Below are positions 7,088 through 14,708 of a DNA stretch of 41,328 nucleotides, in pieces. Position 1 is the stretch's first letter; every line of letters begins with the position of its first letter. A program made the translations under genes and the position numbers. The notes under the pieces were generated by a model. That model had not been told where the DNA came from. It did no database searches and saw nothing but the letters and a program-made list of their open reading frames with translations. Origin of the DNA: Pseudomonadota bacterium (GTDB lineage: Bacteria; Pseudomonadota; Gammaproteobacteria; UBA4575); the NCBI GenBank assembly GCA_009839635.1, contig VXPJ01000002.1, positions 1 through 41,328 of the forward strand, in the 5' to 3' direction.

Positions 7088-8161
7088 ATGGCGCAGCAGC
7101 ATCGCCCACCCATTGAGTCAGGTTGCCCGGACGGATTCCAGTACATGCATCCTGTGATGCGTAAAAATTACGGGGCCTGGGATTACCATGAGCACCCGCG
7201 TCCAGGCGTTCTGCTGCATGTGGCTGAAAACGGGGATCGCATCTGGACTGTGCGTGCAGGAACGCAGCGCATCCTGGACGTTTTCACCCTGCGCACGCTC
7301 TGTGAGATTGGCGACGAATTTGCGGAAGGTTACGTGCGCTTTACGATCCGCAGCAATATCGAATACATGGTGGCGGATGGCTCCAAAGTCCAGCCGCTGA
7401 TCGATGCCCTGGAGACGGAAGGTTTCGTGGTTGGTGGAACGAAGAATTCCGTGGCCATGATTTCACATACCCAAGGCTGGCTGCATTGTGATATTCCCGG
7501 TACGGATGCCTCCGGCGTGGTCAAGGCCATGATGGACGAATTGATCGATGAGTTCCGCGAGAACAACATGCCCAACCGGGTACACATCACGACCTCCTGT
7601 TGCCAGATCAATTGTGGTGGCCAGGGGGATATTGCGATCAATGTACAGCACACCAAGCCGCCGAAAATCAACCATGATCTGGTCTCCAATGTTTGTGAGC
7701 GCCCGTCCGTTGTGGCACGTTGCCCGGTGGCTGCGATTCGCCCCGCACAGGTGAACGGCAAGCCGTCACTTGAAGTCGACGAGAAAAAATGCATTTGCTG
7801 CGGGGCCTGTTACCCGCCTTGTCCGCCCATGCAGATCAATGATGCCGAGCACAGCCAGCTTGCGATCTGGGTGGGAGGCAATCACAGTAATGCACGCGGC
7901 AAGCCCACCTTCCAGAAGCTGGTGGCAGCGGGTATTCCCAACAATCCGCCGCGCTGGCCGGAAGCGACCGCAGTGGTCAAGCAAATCCTGCGGGCCTACC
8001 GTGATGGTGCCAGGGACTGGGAGCGTATCAATGACTGGATTGAACGTATCGGCTGGCCACGGTTTTTTGAGAGCACGGGACTTCCCTTTACCAAATTCCA
8101 CATCGATAACTGGCGTGGTGCGCGCAGGAGCCTGAATTCTTCGGCTCATATCCGTTTCTAG
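7088..8161 (+). CDS. dsrB: Reverse dissimilatory sulfite reductase subunit beta
   Basis: The 357-aa subunit carries C134 and the diagnostic SCCQINCGG motif (C171, C172, C176), which binds the [4Fe-4S] cluster coupled to the catalytic sirohaem. A ferredoxin domain follows with C212 and C235/C238/C241/C245 (CICCGACYPPC). The beta subunit holds the active sirohaem in known DsrAB enzymes. Its length is normal for the family, and an AGGAGA site precedes the ATG. It follows dsrA closely and is followed after 15 bp by dsrE, so the genes are almost certainly co-transcribed. No anomalous residues were noticed. Confidence 0.97.
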   Translation: MAQQHRPPIESGCPDGFQYMHPVMRKNYGAWDYHEHPRPGVLLHVAENGDRIWTVRAGTQRILDVFTLRTLCEIGDEFAEGYVRFTIRSNIEYMVADGSKVQPLIDALETEGFVVGGTKNSVAMISHTQGWLHCDIPGTDASGVVKAMMDELIDEFRENNMPNRVHITTSCCQINCGGQGDIAINVQHTKPPKINHDLVSNVCERPSVVARCPVAAIRPAQVNGKPSLEVDEKKCICCGACYPPCPPMQINDAEHSQLAIWVGGNHSNARGKPTFQKLVAAGIPNNPPRWPEATAVVKQILRAYRDGARDWERINDWIERIGWPRFFESTGLPFTKFHIDNWRGARRSLNSSAHIRF

Positions 8162-8176
8162 GCATGAGGGCGCAGT

Positions 8177-8569
8177 GTGAAGTTTGGAATTGTGATCAAT
8201 GAAGGACCGTACACGCACCAAGCATCTGATTCGGCCCTTCAATTTGTAAAAGCTGCCCTGCACAAGGGGCATGAGATCTTCCGGGTCTTTTTCTATCACG
8301 ACGGAGTCAACAACGGCACCAGCCTTGGCGTGCCGCCCCAGGATGACCGCAATCTCACCTTGGAATGGTCAGGCCTGGCCGAAAAGCATGACTTGGACCT
8401 GGTTGTGTGTGTGGCTGCCGCGCAGCGCCGAGGGATTCTCGATGAAGATGAAATGGGGCGACATGGCAAAAGCGCAAACAATCTGGCACCGGGCTTTCGT
8501 ATCTCAGGTCTGGGGCAACTCATCGAAGCCGGGATTCAGGCAGACCGTCTGGTCACATTCGGAGACTGA
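8177..8569 (+). CDS. dsrE: Sulfurtransferase subunit DsrE
   Basis: This 130-aa protein belongs to the DsrE/TusD family and starts with GTG, preceded by GAGGG. The sulfur-binding cysteine is C78 in DLVVCVAAA, the same position as the persulfide-carrying Cys78 of Allochromatium DsrE. DsrE, DsrF and DsrH form a hexameric (alpha2beta2gamma2) cytoplasmic sulfurtransferase that passes sulfur to DsrC. The gene begins 15 bp after dsrB and ends 18 bp before dsrF. The presence of dsrEFH is the usual marker of oxidative rather than sulfate-reducing metabolism. Confidence 0.95.
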   Translation: MKFGIVINEGPYTHQASDSALQFVKAALHKGHEIFRVFFYHDGVNNGTSLGVPPQDDRNLTLEWSGLAEKHDLDLVVCVAAAQRRGILDEDEMGRHGKSANNLAPGFRISGLGQLIEAGIQADRLVTFGD

Positions 8570-8587
8570 TTTTCTAGGGGATGTCTG

Positions 8588-9007
8588 ATGGAAAACGGCG
8601 AGGGTGTAGTTAAGAAATTCTGTTATATCAACCGCAAGGCCCCATACGGAACAATCTATGCGCTGGAATCCCTGGAGGTCGTGCTTATCGCGGCCGCGTT
8701 CGACCAGGATATTAGCCTTGTGTTTGCAGATGACGGCGTATACCAGCTCACCAAGGGACAGGACACCGACGGCATCGGCATGAAGAACTTTTCCAAGACC
8801 TACACGGCACTCGGGGACTACGACATCAAGAAGGTGTATGTTGAGAAGGAGTCTCTGGAAGAACGCGGCTTGTCTGCCGAGGATCTTCAGGCGCTGAAAT
8901 ACGAGGATGAGGACGATGACTGGGCAGAAAAGGACTCGCTGTTTGTCATCGGCCGCGAAGAGATGGCCAAAATCATTGATGAACAGGATGTGATACTGAG
9001 TTTCTGA
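8588..9007 (+). CDS. dsrF: Sulfurtransferase subunit DsrF
   Basis: The 139-aa protein matches DsrF/TusC in length and in the N-terminal segment CYINRKAPYGTIYALESLEV. A variable acidic stretch (KYEDEDDDW) precedes the C-terminal strand. DsrF is the structural subunit of the DsrEFH hexamer and has no catalytic cysteine; its only cysteine here is C12, near the N-terminus. An AGGGGA site precedes the ATG. The position between dsrE and dsrH is canonical, and the short spacers (18 and 8 bp) fit coupled expression and a 1:1:1 complex. Confidence 0.94.
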   Translation: MENGEGVVKKFCYINRKAPYGTIYALESLEVVLIAAAFDQDISLVFADDGVYQLTKGQDTDGIGMKNFSKTYTALGDYDIKKVYVEKESLEERGLSAEDLQALKYEDEDDDWAEKDSLFVIGREEMAKIIDEQDVILSF

Positions 9008-9015
9008 CCTCTGAC

Positions 9016-9324
9016 ATGGCAACCCTGCACACCGTAAACAAGTCCCCGTTCGAGCGTAACGCCCTGGAATCCTGCTTGCGCCTTGCCAAGGCGGGGAGTT
9101 CCGTGCTTCTGTTCGAGGATGGTGTGATCGGTGCCATGCGCGACACAAGATTCAGTGAAAAAATCACCCAGGCGATGGGCGATTTTTCGTTTTATGTCCT
9201 GGGGCCGGATATCAAGGCCCGCGGACTCAACGATGACAAGATAATCGATGGGATCCAGGTAGTCGATTATAATGGCTTTGTGGATTTGACGACGGAACAC
9301 GATACCGTTCAGTCGTGGCTGTAA
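9016..9324 (+). CDS. dsrH: Sulfurtransferase subunit DsrH
   Basis: The 102-aa protein belongs to the DsrH/TusB family. C20 (ALESCLRLAK) matches the conserved Cys20 of Allochromatium DsrH. It completes the DsrEFH complex that hands sulfur to DsrC. The gene starts 8 bp after dsrF without a strong ribosome binding site, so translation is probably coupled. The 38-bp gap before dsrC has an unpaired A/T-rich start and no terminator. Length and gene order are standard. Confidence 0.94.
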   Translation: MATLHTVNKSPFERNALESCLRLAKAGSSVLLFEDGVIGAMRDTRFSEKITQAMGDFSFYVLGPDIKARGLNDDKIIDGIQVVDYNGFVDLTTEHDTVQSWL

Positions 9325-9362
9325 AATTTGTTTAACGAACGCGAGAAAACGAGGAGAATTGC

Positions 9363-9695
9363 ATGCCTTTAGAAGTAAATGGCAAGTCCTTTGAGACTGA
9401 TGAAGAAGGGTATTTGGCCAACCTGAATGACTGGCAACCGGAACTGGCAGATGCGATGGCGGAGGCGGACGGTGCCGAGCTGGGGGAAAATCACTGGGAG
9501 GTGATTAACTTTCTGCGCTCGTACTATGAAGAGTACCAGATTGCTCCCGCAGTGCGTGTCCTGACCAAGGCAATTGGCAAGAAACTGGGCAAGGACAAGG
9601 GTAACAGCAAGTATTTGTACGAGTTGTTTCCTTACGGCCCTGCGAAGCAGGCGTGTAAGTATGCGGGCCTGCCCAAGCCGACGGGTTGCGTGTAG
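9363..9695 (+). CDS. dsrC: Sulfur carrier protein DsrC with both active cysteines
   Basis: The 110-aa protein ends in the canonical flexible arm KQACKYAGLPKPTGCV. CysB is C98 and the penultimate CysA is C109, separated by ten residues as required for the DsrC trisulfide/disulfide cycle. DsrC receives sulfur from DsrEFH, presents it to DsrAB, and is connected to the membrane by DsrK. A strong GAGGAGAA site precedes the ATG, fitting the very high DsrC levels seen in sulfur oxidisers. This is the functional carrier of the locus, in contrast to the cysteine-free paralogue at 3226-3567. Residues common to both are HW[ED]VINFLR-type helix 2 and LY[ED]LFP. Confidence 0.97.
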   Translation: MPLEVNGKSFETDEEGYLANLNDWQPELADAMAEADGAELGENHWEVINFLRSYYEEYQIAPAVRVLTKAIGKKLGKDKGNSKYLYELFPYGPAKQACKYAGLPKPTGCV

Positions 9696-9703
9696 GTATA
9701 CTG

Positions 9704-9747
9704 AGCCTTGACAAGGCAAATGGCTGAAAGGTAAAGCCGCCTTTCTT
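9704..9747 (+). other. Stem-loop in the dsrC-dsrM spacer
   Basis: The 107-bp spacer after dsrC contains GAAAGG (9726-9731) pairing with CCTTTC (9740-9745). Alternatively, GGC...GGCT pairs with AGCCGCC across 9716-9741. No T-run typical of a terminator follows. A processing or partial-attenuation structure would explain how dsrC can be made in excess over the membrane complex genes. The pairing is seen in the sequence; the role is inferred. Confidence 0.35.
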
Positions 9748-9802
9748 CTTTGCATCGGGACCATATTCATGCCGGGTGTGAAGGGCCAAGAAACCTTGAT
9801 AG

Positions 9803-10543
9803 ATGTCAGTCATAACGATCGTCTTTGCAGTCCTGTTTTATGTGGCTACCGCCATATTGCTGGTATTTACTGCACATAAAATCTGGCAGTACGCCAAAAC
9901 ACCCGCACCTTTGAAAATACCCACAACGCCCGCGCCCACTACGCGCAGCGGCGTTGTGTTCCGGATGATCAAGGAACTCACGATATTCGAAAGCCTGTTC
10001 AAGGCAAATAAGTGGACTTGGCTGTTTGGGTGGATGTTTCATTTTGGACTGCTTCTGGTCCTGCTAAGGCATTTGCGTTACTTCACGGACCCGGTCTGGG
10101 GCTGGGTGGTCTTTTTGCAGCCGTTTGGGAAATACGCCGCCTTCATGATGCTGGCGGGACTGGCCGGTTTATGGGCCAGAAGAATTTTTGTAGACCGTGT
10201 TCGCTATATCTCTGCGCCCTCGGATCACCTCATGCTGTTGCTGCTGATCGCAATCGGGGTCACCGGCGCACTGATGACCTTTGTGGAGCACACCGACATC
10301 GTTGCACTGAAGGCGTTTTTCCTGGGACTTTTCGTGTTCAACTGGTCTGCGCTGCCTGCTGACCCGATCCTGATCGTGCATTTGAGCTTGGTGATCCTGT
10401 TGATGATCATTTTCCCGTTCAGCAAGCTCTTGCATGCTCCGGGTGTGTTCTTCAGCCCTACCCGGAACCAGGTGGACAACCCTCGCGAACGTCGCCACGT
10501 AGCGAACTGGGCTGCGAGGCTTGAGTCAACGAAGACAGGTTAG
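9803..10543 (+). CDS. dsrM: DsrM, haem b membrane subunit of DsrMKJOP
   Basis: The 246-aa NarI-like protein has an N-terminal transmembrane helix (VITIVFAVLFYVATAILLVF) and about four further hydrophobic segments ending near residue 215. Histidines in the helices (for example HFGLLLVLLRHLRYF and VHLSLVILL) can ligate two b haems. DsrM exchanges electrons with the quinone pool and is the partner of DsrK. The start at 9803 gives a normal-length protein, though the ribosome binding site is weak. The dsrK ATG follows 2 bp after the stop region, so the two genes are tightly linked. Confidence 0.94.
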   Translation: MSVITIVFAVLFYVATAILLVFTAHKIWQYAKTPAPLKIPTTPAPTTRSGVVFRMIKELTIFESLFKANKWTWLFGWMFHFGLLLVLLRHLRYFTDPVWGWVVFLQPFGKYAAFMMLAGLAGLWARRIFVDRVRYISAPSDHLMLLLLIAIGVTGALMTFVEHTDIVALKAFFLGLFVFNWSALPADPILIVHLSLVILLMIIFPFSKLLHAPGVFFSPTRNQVDNPRERRHVANWAARLESTKTG

Positions 10544-10545
10544 CC

Positions 10546-12099
10546 ATGGCTGCTGCAGAATTTGAAACTCCGAAGATCAGGGAGTATCCGATAATTCCCC
10601 GTTTGCAGGAAGGTGTCATGGCGCACAGCAAGCCGTTTGTTGCCAAGCCTGACTTCCAGGAAAAACTCGGCTATCCGGGTGAACTGGTCGATAACTGGAA
10701 AGAAGTTGCCATTGAAAAGATGGGCGAACTCACGGGCAAGTACCGTTCGCTGCAGGTATTTCTGGATTCCTGCGTCAAGTGTGGCGCCTGTACGGACAAG
10801 TGCCACTACTACCTGGGCACGACTGACCCAAAAAACATGCCGGTGGCACGCCAGGATTTGTTCCGCAAAGTGTACCGGCGCTACTACACGCTTTCCGGCA
10901 AGCTATTTCCAAAGCTTGTGGGCGCCGAGGACTTGACCGAGGAAGTCCTGGATGACTGGTACAGCTATTTTCATCAATGTTCACAGTGCAGGCGGTGTTC
11001 CGTGTATTGTCCCTACGGAATTGACACTGCAGAAATCTCCATGGCCGCACGTGAGGTCATGGATGCTGTAGGCAAGGGACAGAAATACTGCAATGAAATC
11101 ATCGGCAAGGTCCACGTGATAGGCAACAATCTGGGCCTGCCGGAACCGGCCCTGGCGGACACGCTGGAAGGTCTGGAAGAGGACGTTGAAGAGGAAACCG
11201 GTGTTCAGGTCCGCTTCCCCCTGGATGAGAAGGGCGCCGAAGTGCTGCTGGTAACCCCGTCTGCCGATTTTTTTGCAGAGCCACATATTGACGGGCTGAT
11301 CGGTTACGCAAAAGTGTTTCATCAGGCAGGCATATCCTGGACGCTGAGTTCCTATGCCAGTGAGGCTGCAAACTTTGGCATGTTCATTGGCAGCTATGAG
11401 AACATGCAAAAACTCGCCTTGCGGATTCGCCAGGCTGCACTGGACCTGGGTGTGAAGCGGATTGTATTTGGCGAATGCGGGCATGCCTGGCGGGTGGCCT
11501 ATTCTTTTTTGAACACCCTGGCTGGCCCCTTTGACTTCCTTGATCCGGATTATCCTGTACCACAGCATATCTGCGAGGTAACGCACAGCCTGATCCAGCA
11601 AGGGAAGCTAACCCTTGACCCGTCACAAAATGACGACATGGTGCTCACCTACCATGATTCCTGCAATGTGGCACGTGCATCCCGTATGGGAGACAGGCCG
11701 GGCGGCCAGTTTGAAATCCCGAGAGAGGTGATCAGGTCCGTATGCAACCACTATGTGGACATGCCAAGCTACTCCATTGGTGAAGGCACCTATTGCTGCG
11801 GCGGCGGCGGAGGATTGCTGACCGATGACTTGATTGAGTTGCGTGTCAAAGGCGCATTGCCGCGTATGGAAGCCCTCAAGAATGTTGTCGATGATTACGG
11901 CGTGACCCACATGGCAGCGATGTGTGCGATCTGCAAAAGCCAGTTTTCCAAAGTGTTCCCGTACTATGATTTCCAGATGGATCAGGTCGTCAGCGTGCAC
12001 CAGCTCGTGGGCAATGCGATCGTGCTGCAGCCTGAAGAGGAAAATCGGTCAGAGGCAGATCAATCAGAGGAAGCGCAGGATCAGGCTGAAGCTGCCTGA
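10546..12099 (+). CDS. dsrK: DsrK, HdrD-like iron-sulfur subunit
   Basis: The 517-aa protein has two CxxCxxCxxxC ferredoxin motifs (C76/C79/C82/C86 and C145/C148/C151/C155). It also has C-terminal CCG-type sequences (HDSCNVAR, TYCCGGGGGL) that bind the special [4Fe-4S] cluster of heterodisulfide-reductase-like proteins, plus a late CAICKSQF. DsrK is thought to act on the DsrC disulfide/trisulfide on the cytoplasmic face and to pass electrons to or from DsrM. The acidic C-terminal tail (about 30 residues rich in Glu and Gln) is likely disordered. In most sulfur oxidisers dsrL follows. Here only 43 bp separate dsrK from dsrJ. Confidence 0.95.
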   Translation: MAAAEFETPKIREYPIIPRLQEGVMAHSKPFVAKPDFQEKLGYPGELVDNWKEVAIEKMGELTGKYRSLQVFLDSCVKCGACTDKCHYYLGTTDPKNMPVARQDLFRKVYRRYYTLSGKLFPKLVGAEDLTEEVLDDWYSYFHQCSQCRRCSVYCPYGIDTAEISMAAREVMDAVGKGQKYCNEIIGKVHVIGNNLGLPEPALADTLEGLEEDVEEETGVQVRFPLDEKGAEVLLVTPSADFFAEPHIDGLIGYAKVFHQAGISWTLSSYASEAANFGMFIGSYENMQKLALRIRQAALDLGVKRIVFGECGHAWRVAYSFLNTLAGPFDFLDPDYPVPQHICEVTHSLIQQGKLTLDPSQNDDMVLTYHDSCNVARASRMGDRPGGQFEIPREVIRSVCNHYVDMPSYSIGEGTYCCGGGGGLLTDDLIELRVKGALPRMEALKNVVDDYGVTHMAAMCAICKSQFSKVFPYYDFQMDQVVSVHQLVGNAIVLQPEEENRSEADQSEEAQDQAEAA

Positions 12100-12142
12100 G
12101 CCAGCTGACCGTTCACTCATGACTGCACCCAAGTGACGCGCC

Positions 12143-12631
12143 TTGAAAAGGATCCCCGCCCACCGTTTGCTGTTCAGCCTTGCTGGTATTGCAGCTGTCT
12201 GCATGCTCATGTTCGGGACCGTTGCAGCTGGCCCGGAAAACATCCCGCCACCCAAGGCAAAATACGATGAAGATACTCTTTGTGTGGAGCCTGTTGAGAT
12301 CATGCGAAGACAGCATTTCGAATACATCCTCGACCACAGGGACCGGACAGTGATCGAAGGAATCCGCACAAAAAAGCACAGCCTGATCGGTTGCATTGAC
12401 TGCCACATCACGCCGAACGACGAGGGAGTTTATGCGCGCTATTCGCAAGAGACACACTTTTGCGCAAGCTGCCATCAATTTGCCGCGGTGCGTATCGATT
12501 GCTTCCAGTGTCATGCCGACCGTCCTGCAGAAGCGATACGCGAGGCACTAAAGCCGGACCAGCATGCACGACGGCCTGTGCAGGAACTTCTTGAGACTCT
12601 ACAGTTCAGCACTGCTGTCTTCACCAAATGA
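12143..12631 (+). CDS. dsrJ: DsrJ, periplasmic triheme cytochrome c
   Basis: The gene appears to use a TTG start at 12143, which gives a proper signal peptide (KR followed by a hydrophobic FSLAGIAAVCMLMFG helix). An upstream ATG frame is closed by a stop. Three CxxCH haem sites are visible: C84-H88 (CIDCH), C107-H111 (CASCH) and C120-H124 (CFQCH). C47 in DEDTLCVEP corresponds to the cysteine reported as an unusual distal haem ligand in Allochromatium DsrJ. The protein faces the periplasm, probably membrane-anchored by an uncleaved signal, and is part of DsrMKJOP. Length (162 aa) is normal. Confidence 0.92.
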   Translation: MKRIPAHRLLFSLAGIAAVCMLMFGTVAAGPENIPPPKAKYDEDTLCVEPVEIMRRQHFEYILDHRDRTVIEGIRTKKHSLIGCIDCHITPNDEGVYARYSQETHFCASCHQFAAVRIDCFQCHADRPAEAIREALKPDQHARRPVQELLETLQFSTAVFTK

Positions 12632-12652
12632 CCGCTGGGAACCGGATTTGTC

Positions 12653-13411
12653 ATGCGCGATACACTCGATACAACTGAGGAAATCAGCACCGGGCGGCGG
12701 CAATTCACACAGGGTGTGGCAGCCTTGGGAGGACTGGCCATTGCTCCAGGTGTCTTTCTGTATCACGCCGCAGGTGCGAAGCCCGATGACCAGGCTGTAA
12801 GCAGCCAGCAGCGCTGGGGCATGCTGGTCAATACGAATAACTGTCATGAAGAATGCGACGCGTGTGTGACTGCTTGCAATGAGGAAAACGGCGTGTGGAG
12901 CCTGGGCCGTCCGGAAACCGACGCCCAGTGGATTCGCAAGCTGAATGTCAGGGACAGGCAGACCGGCCACGTTACATCCATGCCGATGATGTGTCAGCAT
13001 TGCGAACACCCCCCGTGTGTTGACGTATGCCCGACCCGCGCCTCCTTCCGCCGAGAAGACGGAATTGTACTGGTCAACAAGCACACCTGTATCGGTTGCC
13101 GATATTGCATGATGGCATGCCCCTACAAGGCGCGTTCCTTCATCCACGAGCCGTTACAGGATCAATTGCCTCATTCGCCCCGGGGCAAGGGATGTGTGGA
13201 AAGCTGTACTCTGTGCGTGCACAAGGTGGACCAGGGAGACAACACTACGGCCTGTGCCGAGGCCTGTGCGGAAGAAGGGCATGAGGCACTCTTGTTTGGC
13301 GACCTGAACGATCCTGAAAGCGAAATATCAAAACGGCTGGAAAAATACGGCGGCACGCAGATCCGTGCAGACCTGGGACTCAACACAGGAGTCCGCTACC
13401 AGGGAATTTGA
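12653..13411 (+). CDS. dsrO: DsrO, periplasmic ferredoxin-like Fe-S subunit
   Basis: The 252-aa protein has a twin-arginine signal (TGRRQFTQG, R15-R16, followed by a hydrophobic alanine/glycine stretch) and is therefore Tat-exported after cofactor loading. It contains cysteine groups for four [4Fe-4S] clusters: CHEECDACVTAC, CQHCEHPPCVDVC, CIGCRYCMMAC and CVESCTLC plus ACAEAC. It belongs to the NrfC/PsrB-like family and is expected to pass electrons between DsrJ and the membrane subunit DsrP, which follows. The start is taken at 12653, 21 bp after dsrJ. Confidence 0.93.
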   Translation: MRDTLDTTEEISTGRRQFTQGVAALGGLAIAPGVFLYHAAGAKPDDQAVSSQQRWGMLVNTNNCHEECDACVTACNEENGVWSLGRPETDAQWIRKLNVRDRQTGHVTSMPMMCQHCEHPPCVDVCPTRASFRREDGIVLVNKHTCIGCRYCMMACPYKARSFIHEPLQDQLPHSPRGKGCVESCTLCVHKVDQGDNTTACAEACAEEGHEALLFGDLNDPESEISKRLEKYGGTQIRADLGLNTGVRYQGI

Positions 13412-13455
13412 GATGAGCTTTCCGAAAACCCGTGATACCGAGTAAGGCTGCAGGC

Positions 13456-14667
13456 ATGGAAACCGCCCGTTTCAGCACCATCCACGCAAATTCCGTTCAG
13501 TACTGGATCTTGCTGGGCACGCTGGTTCTCGGCGCGCTGGTCGGATACTTGGCCGCACATCACATGGATGTGGAAGGGCACCACATCACCGGCATGAGCA
13601 ACCAGATTGTGTGGGGCTTCCCGCATGTAGCTGCGGTCTTTTTGATCGTGGCTGCTTCCGGTGCACTCAATGTGGCGTCCATCTCCTCCGTATTCGGGAA
13701 AGTGGACTACAAGCCGCTTGCGCGGTTGTCTGCTCTCCTTGCAATTGCACTGCTGGTGGGCGGGCTGGTAATACTGGTTCTGGACCTGGGTCGACCGGAT
13801 CGCTTGATCATTGCCATGACGGTCTACAACTTCAAGTCCATCTTTGCCTGGAATATCTTTTTGTATGTGGGCTTCATTTTCATCACCGCGATATATTTGT
13901 GGATGATGATGGAAAGAAAAATGAACCGGTTTTCCAAGCCGGCCGGATTTACCGCATTCATCTGGAGACTGATCCTTACGACAGGTACCGGGTCAATTTT
14001 CGGGTTCCTGGTGGCACGTCAGGCATACGATGCAGCCATCATGGCACCGTTGTTTATCATCATGTCGTTTGCCTTTGGCCTTGCAGTTTTCATCCTGGTA
14101 CTGCAGGCAAGCTATGCATGGACGCAGCGCCACCTTGGTGATGCCATCCTGCACAAGCTCAGGGTCCTGCTGGGAGTTTTCGTCGCTTCGGTATTCTATT
14201 TCGTTCTGGTATACCACCTGACGAACCTGTATGCCACGGAGCATCATGGCGTCGAGCGCTTTATCCTGGTTGATGGCGGTATCTACACGTTCCTGTTCTG
14301 GGTGGTCCAGATGCTGTTTGGTTGTGTGGTGCCGCTTGTGCTGGTTTTCATAAGGCCGTTCAGTCAGTCAAGACATATGATCTCGCTGGCGGCTTTGCTG
14401 GTGATTGTGGGAGGACTTGCCCAGTTGTATGTGATCATTATCGGCGGCCAAGCCTACCCTCTAGTACTCTTCCCAGGCATGGAGGAAAGCAGCAGTTTTT
14501 TTGATGGCGTGGTCGCGCAGTATGCCCCCAGCATTTTTGAGATCCTGCTTGGTGTGGGAGGAATCTGCCTGTCATTGGCCATCGTTACGGTGGGCATTGC
14601 CGTGCTTGAGTTTCTGCCCGAAAGTCTGTCGGACAAGGCGCTCAAACTGGAATCCGTGACCCCATAG
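13456..14667 (+). CDS. dsrP: DsrP, NrfD/PsrC-like integral membrane subunit
   Basis: From the ATG at 13456 the protein has 403 residues; a GTG at 13432 would add eight. It contains about ten hydrophobic helices spread over the whole length, starting with YWILLGTLVLGALVGYLAAH, as in NrfD/PsrC quinone-interacting subunits. A DLGRPDR motif after the third helix region is typical of the family. With DsrO and DsrJ it forms the periplasm-oriented module of DsrMKJOP. It follows dsrO by 44 bp and precedes dsrN by 41 bp. Confidence 0.92.
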   Translation: METARFSTIHANSVQYWILLGTLVLGALVGYLAAHHMDVEGHHITGMSNQIVWGFPHVAAVFLIVAASGALNVASISSVFGKVDYKPLARLSALLAIALLVGGLVILVLDLGRPDRLIIAMTVYNFKSIFAWNIFLYVGFIFITAIYLWMMMERKMNRFSKPAGFTAFIWRLILTTGTGSIFGFLVARQAYDAAIMAPLFIIMSFAFGLAVFILVLQASYAWTQRHLGDAILHKLRVLLGVFVASVFYFVLVYHLTNLYATEHHGVERFILVDGGIYTFLFWVVQMLFGCVVPLVLVFIRPFSQSRHMISLAALLVIVGGLAQLYVIIIGGQAYPLVLFPGMEESSSFFDGVVAQYAPSIFEILLGVGGICLSLAIVTVGIAVLEFLPESLSDKALKLESVTP

Positions 14668-14708
14668 CGGATTCCGGGCTATTCTCGTGAAGAGGCGCGC
14701 ATAGCATC

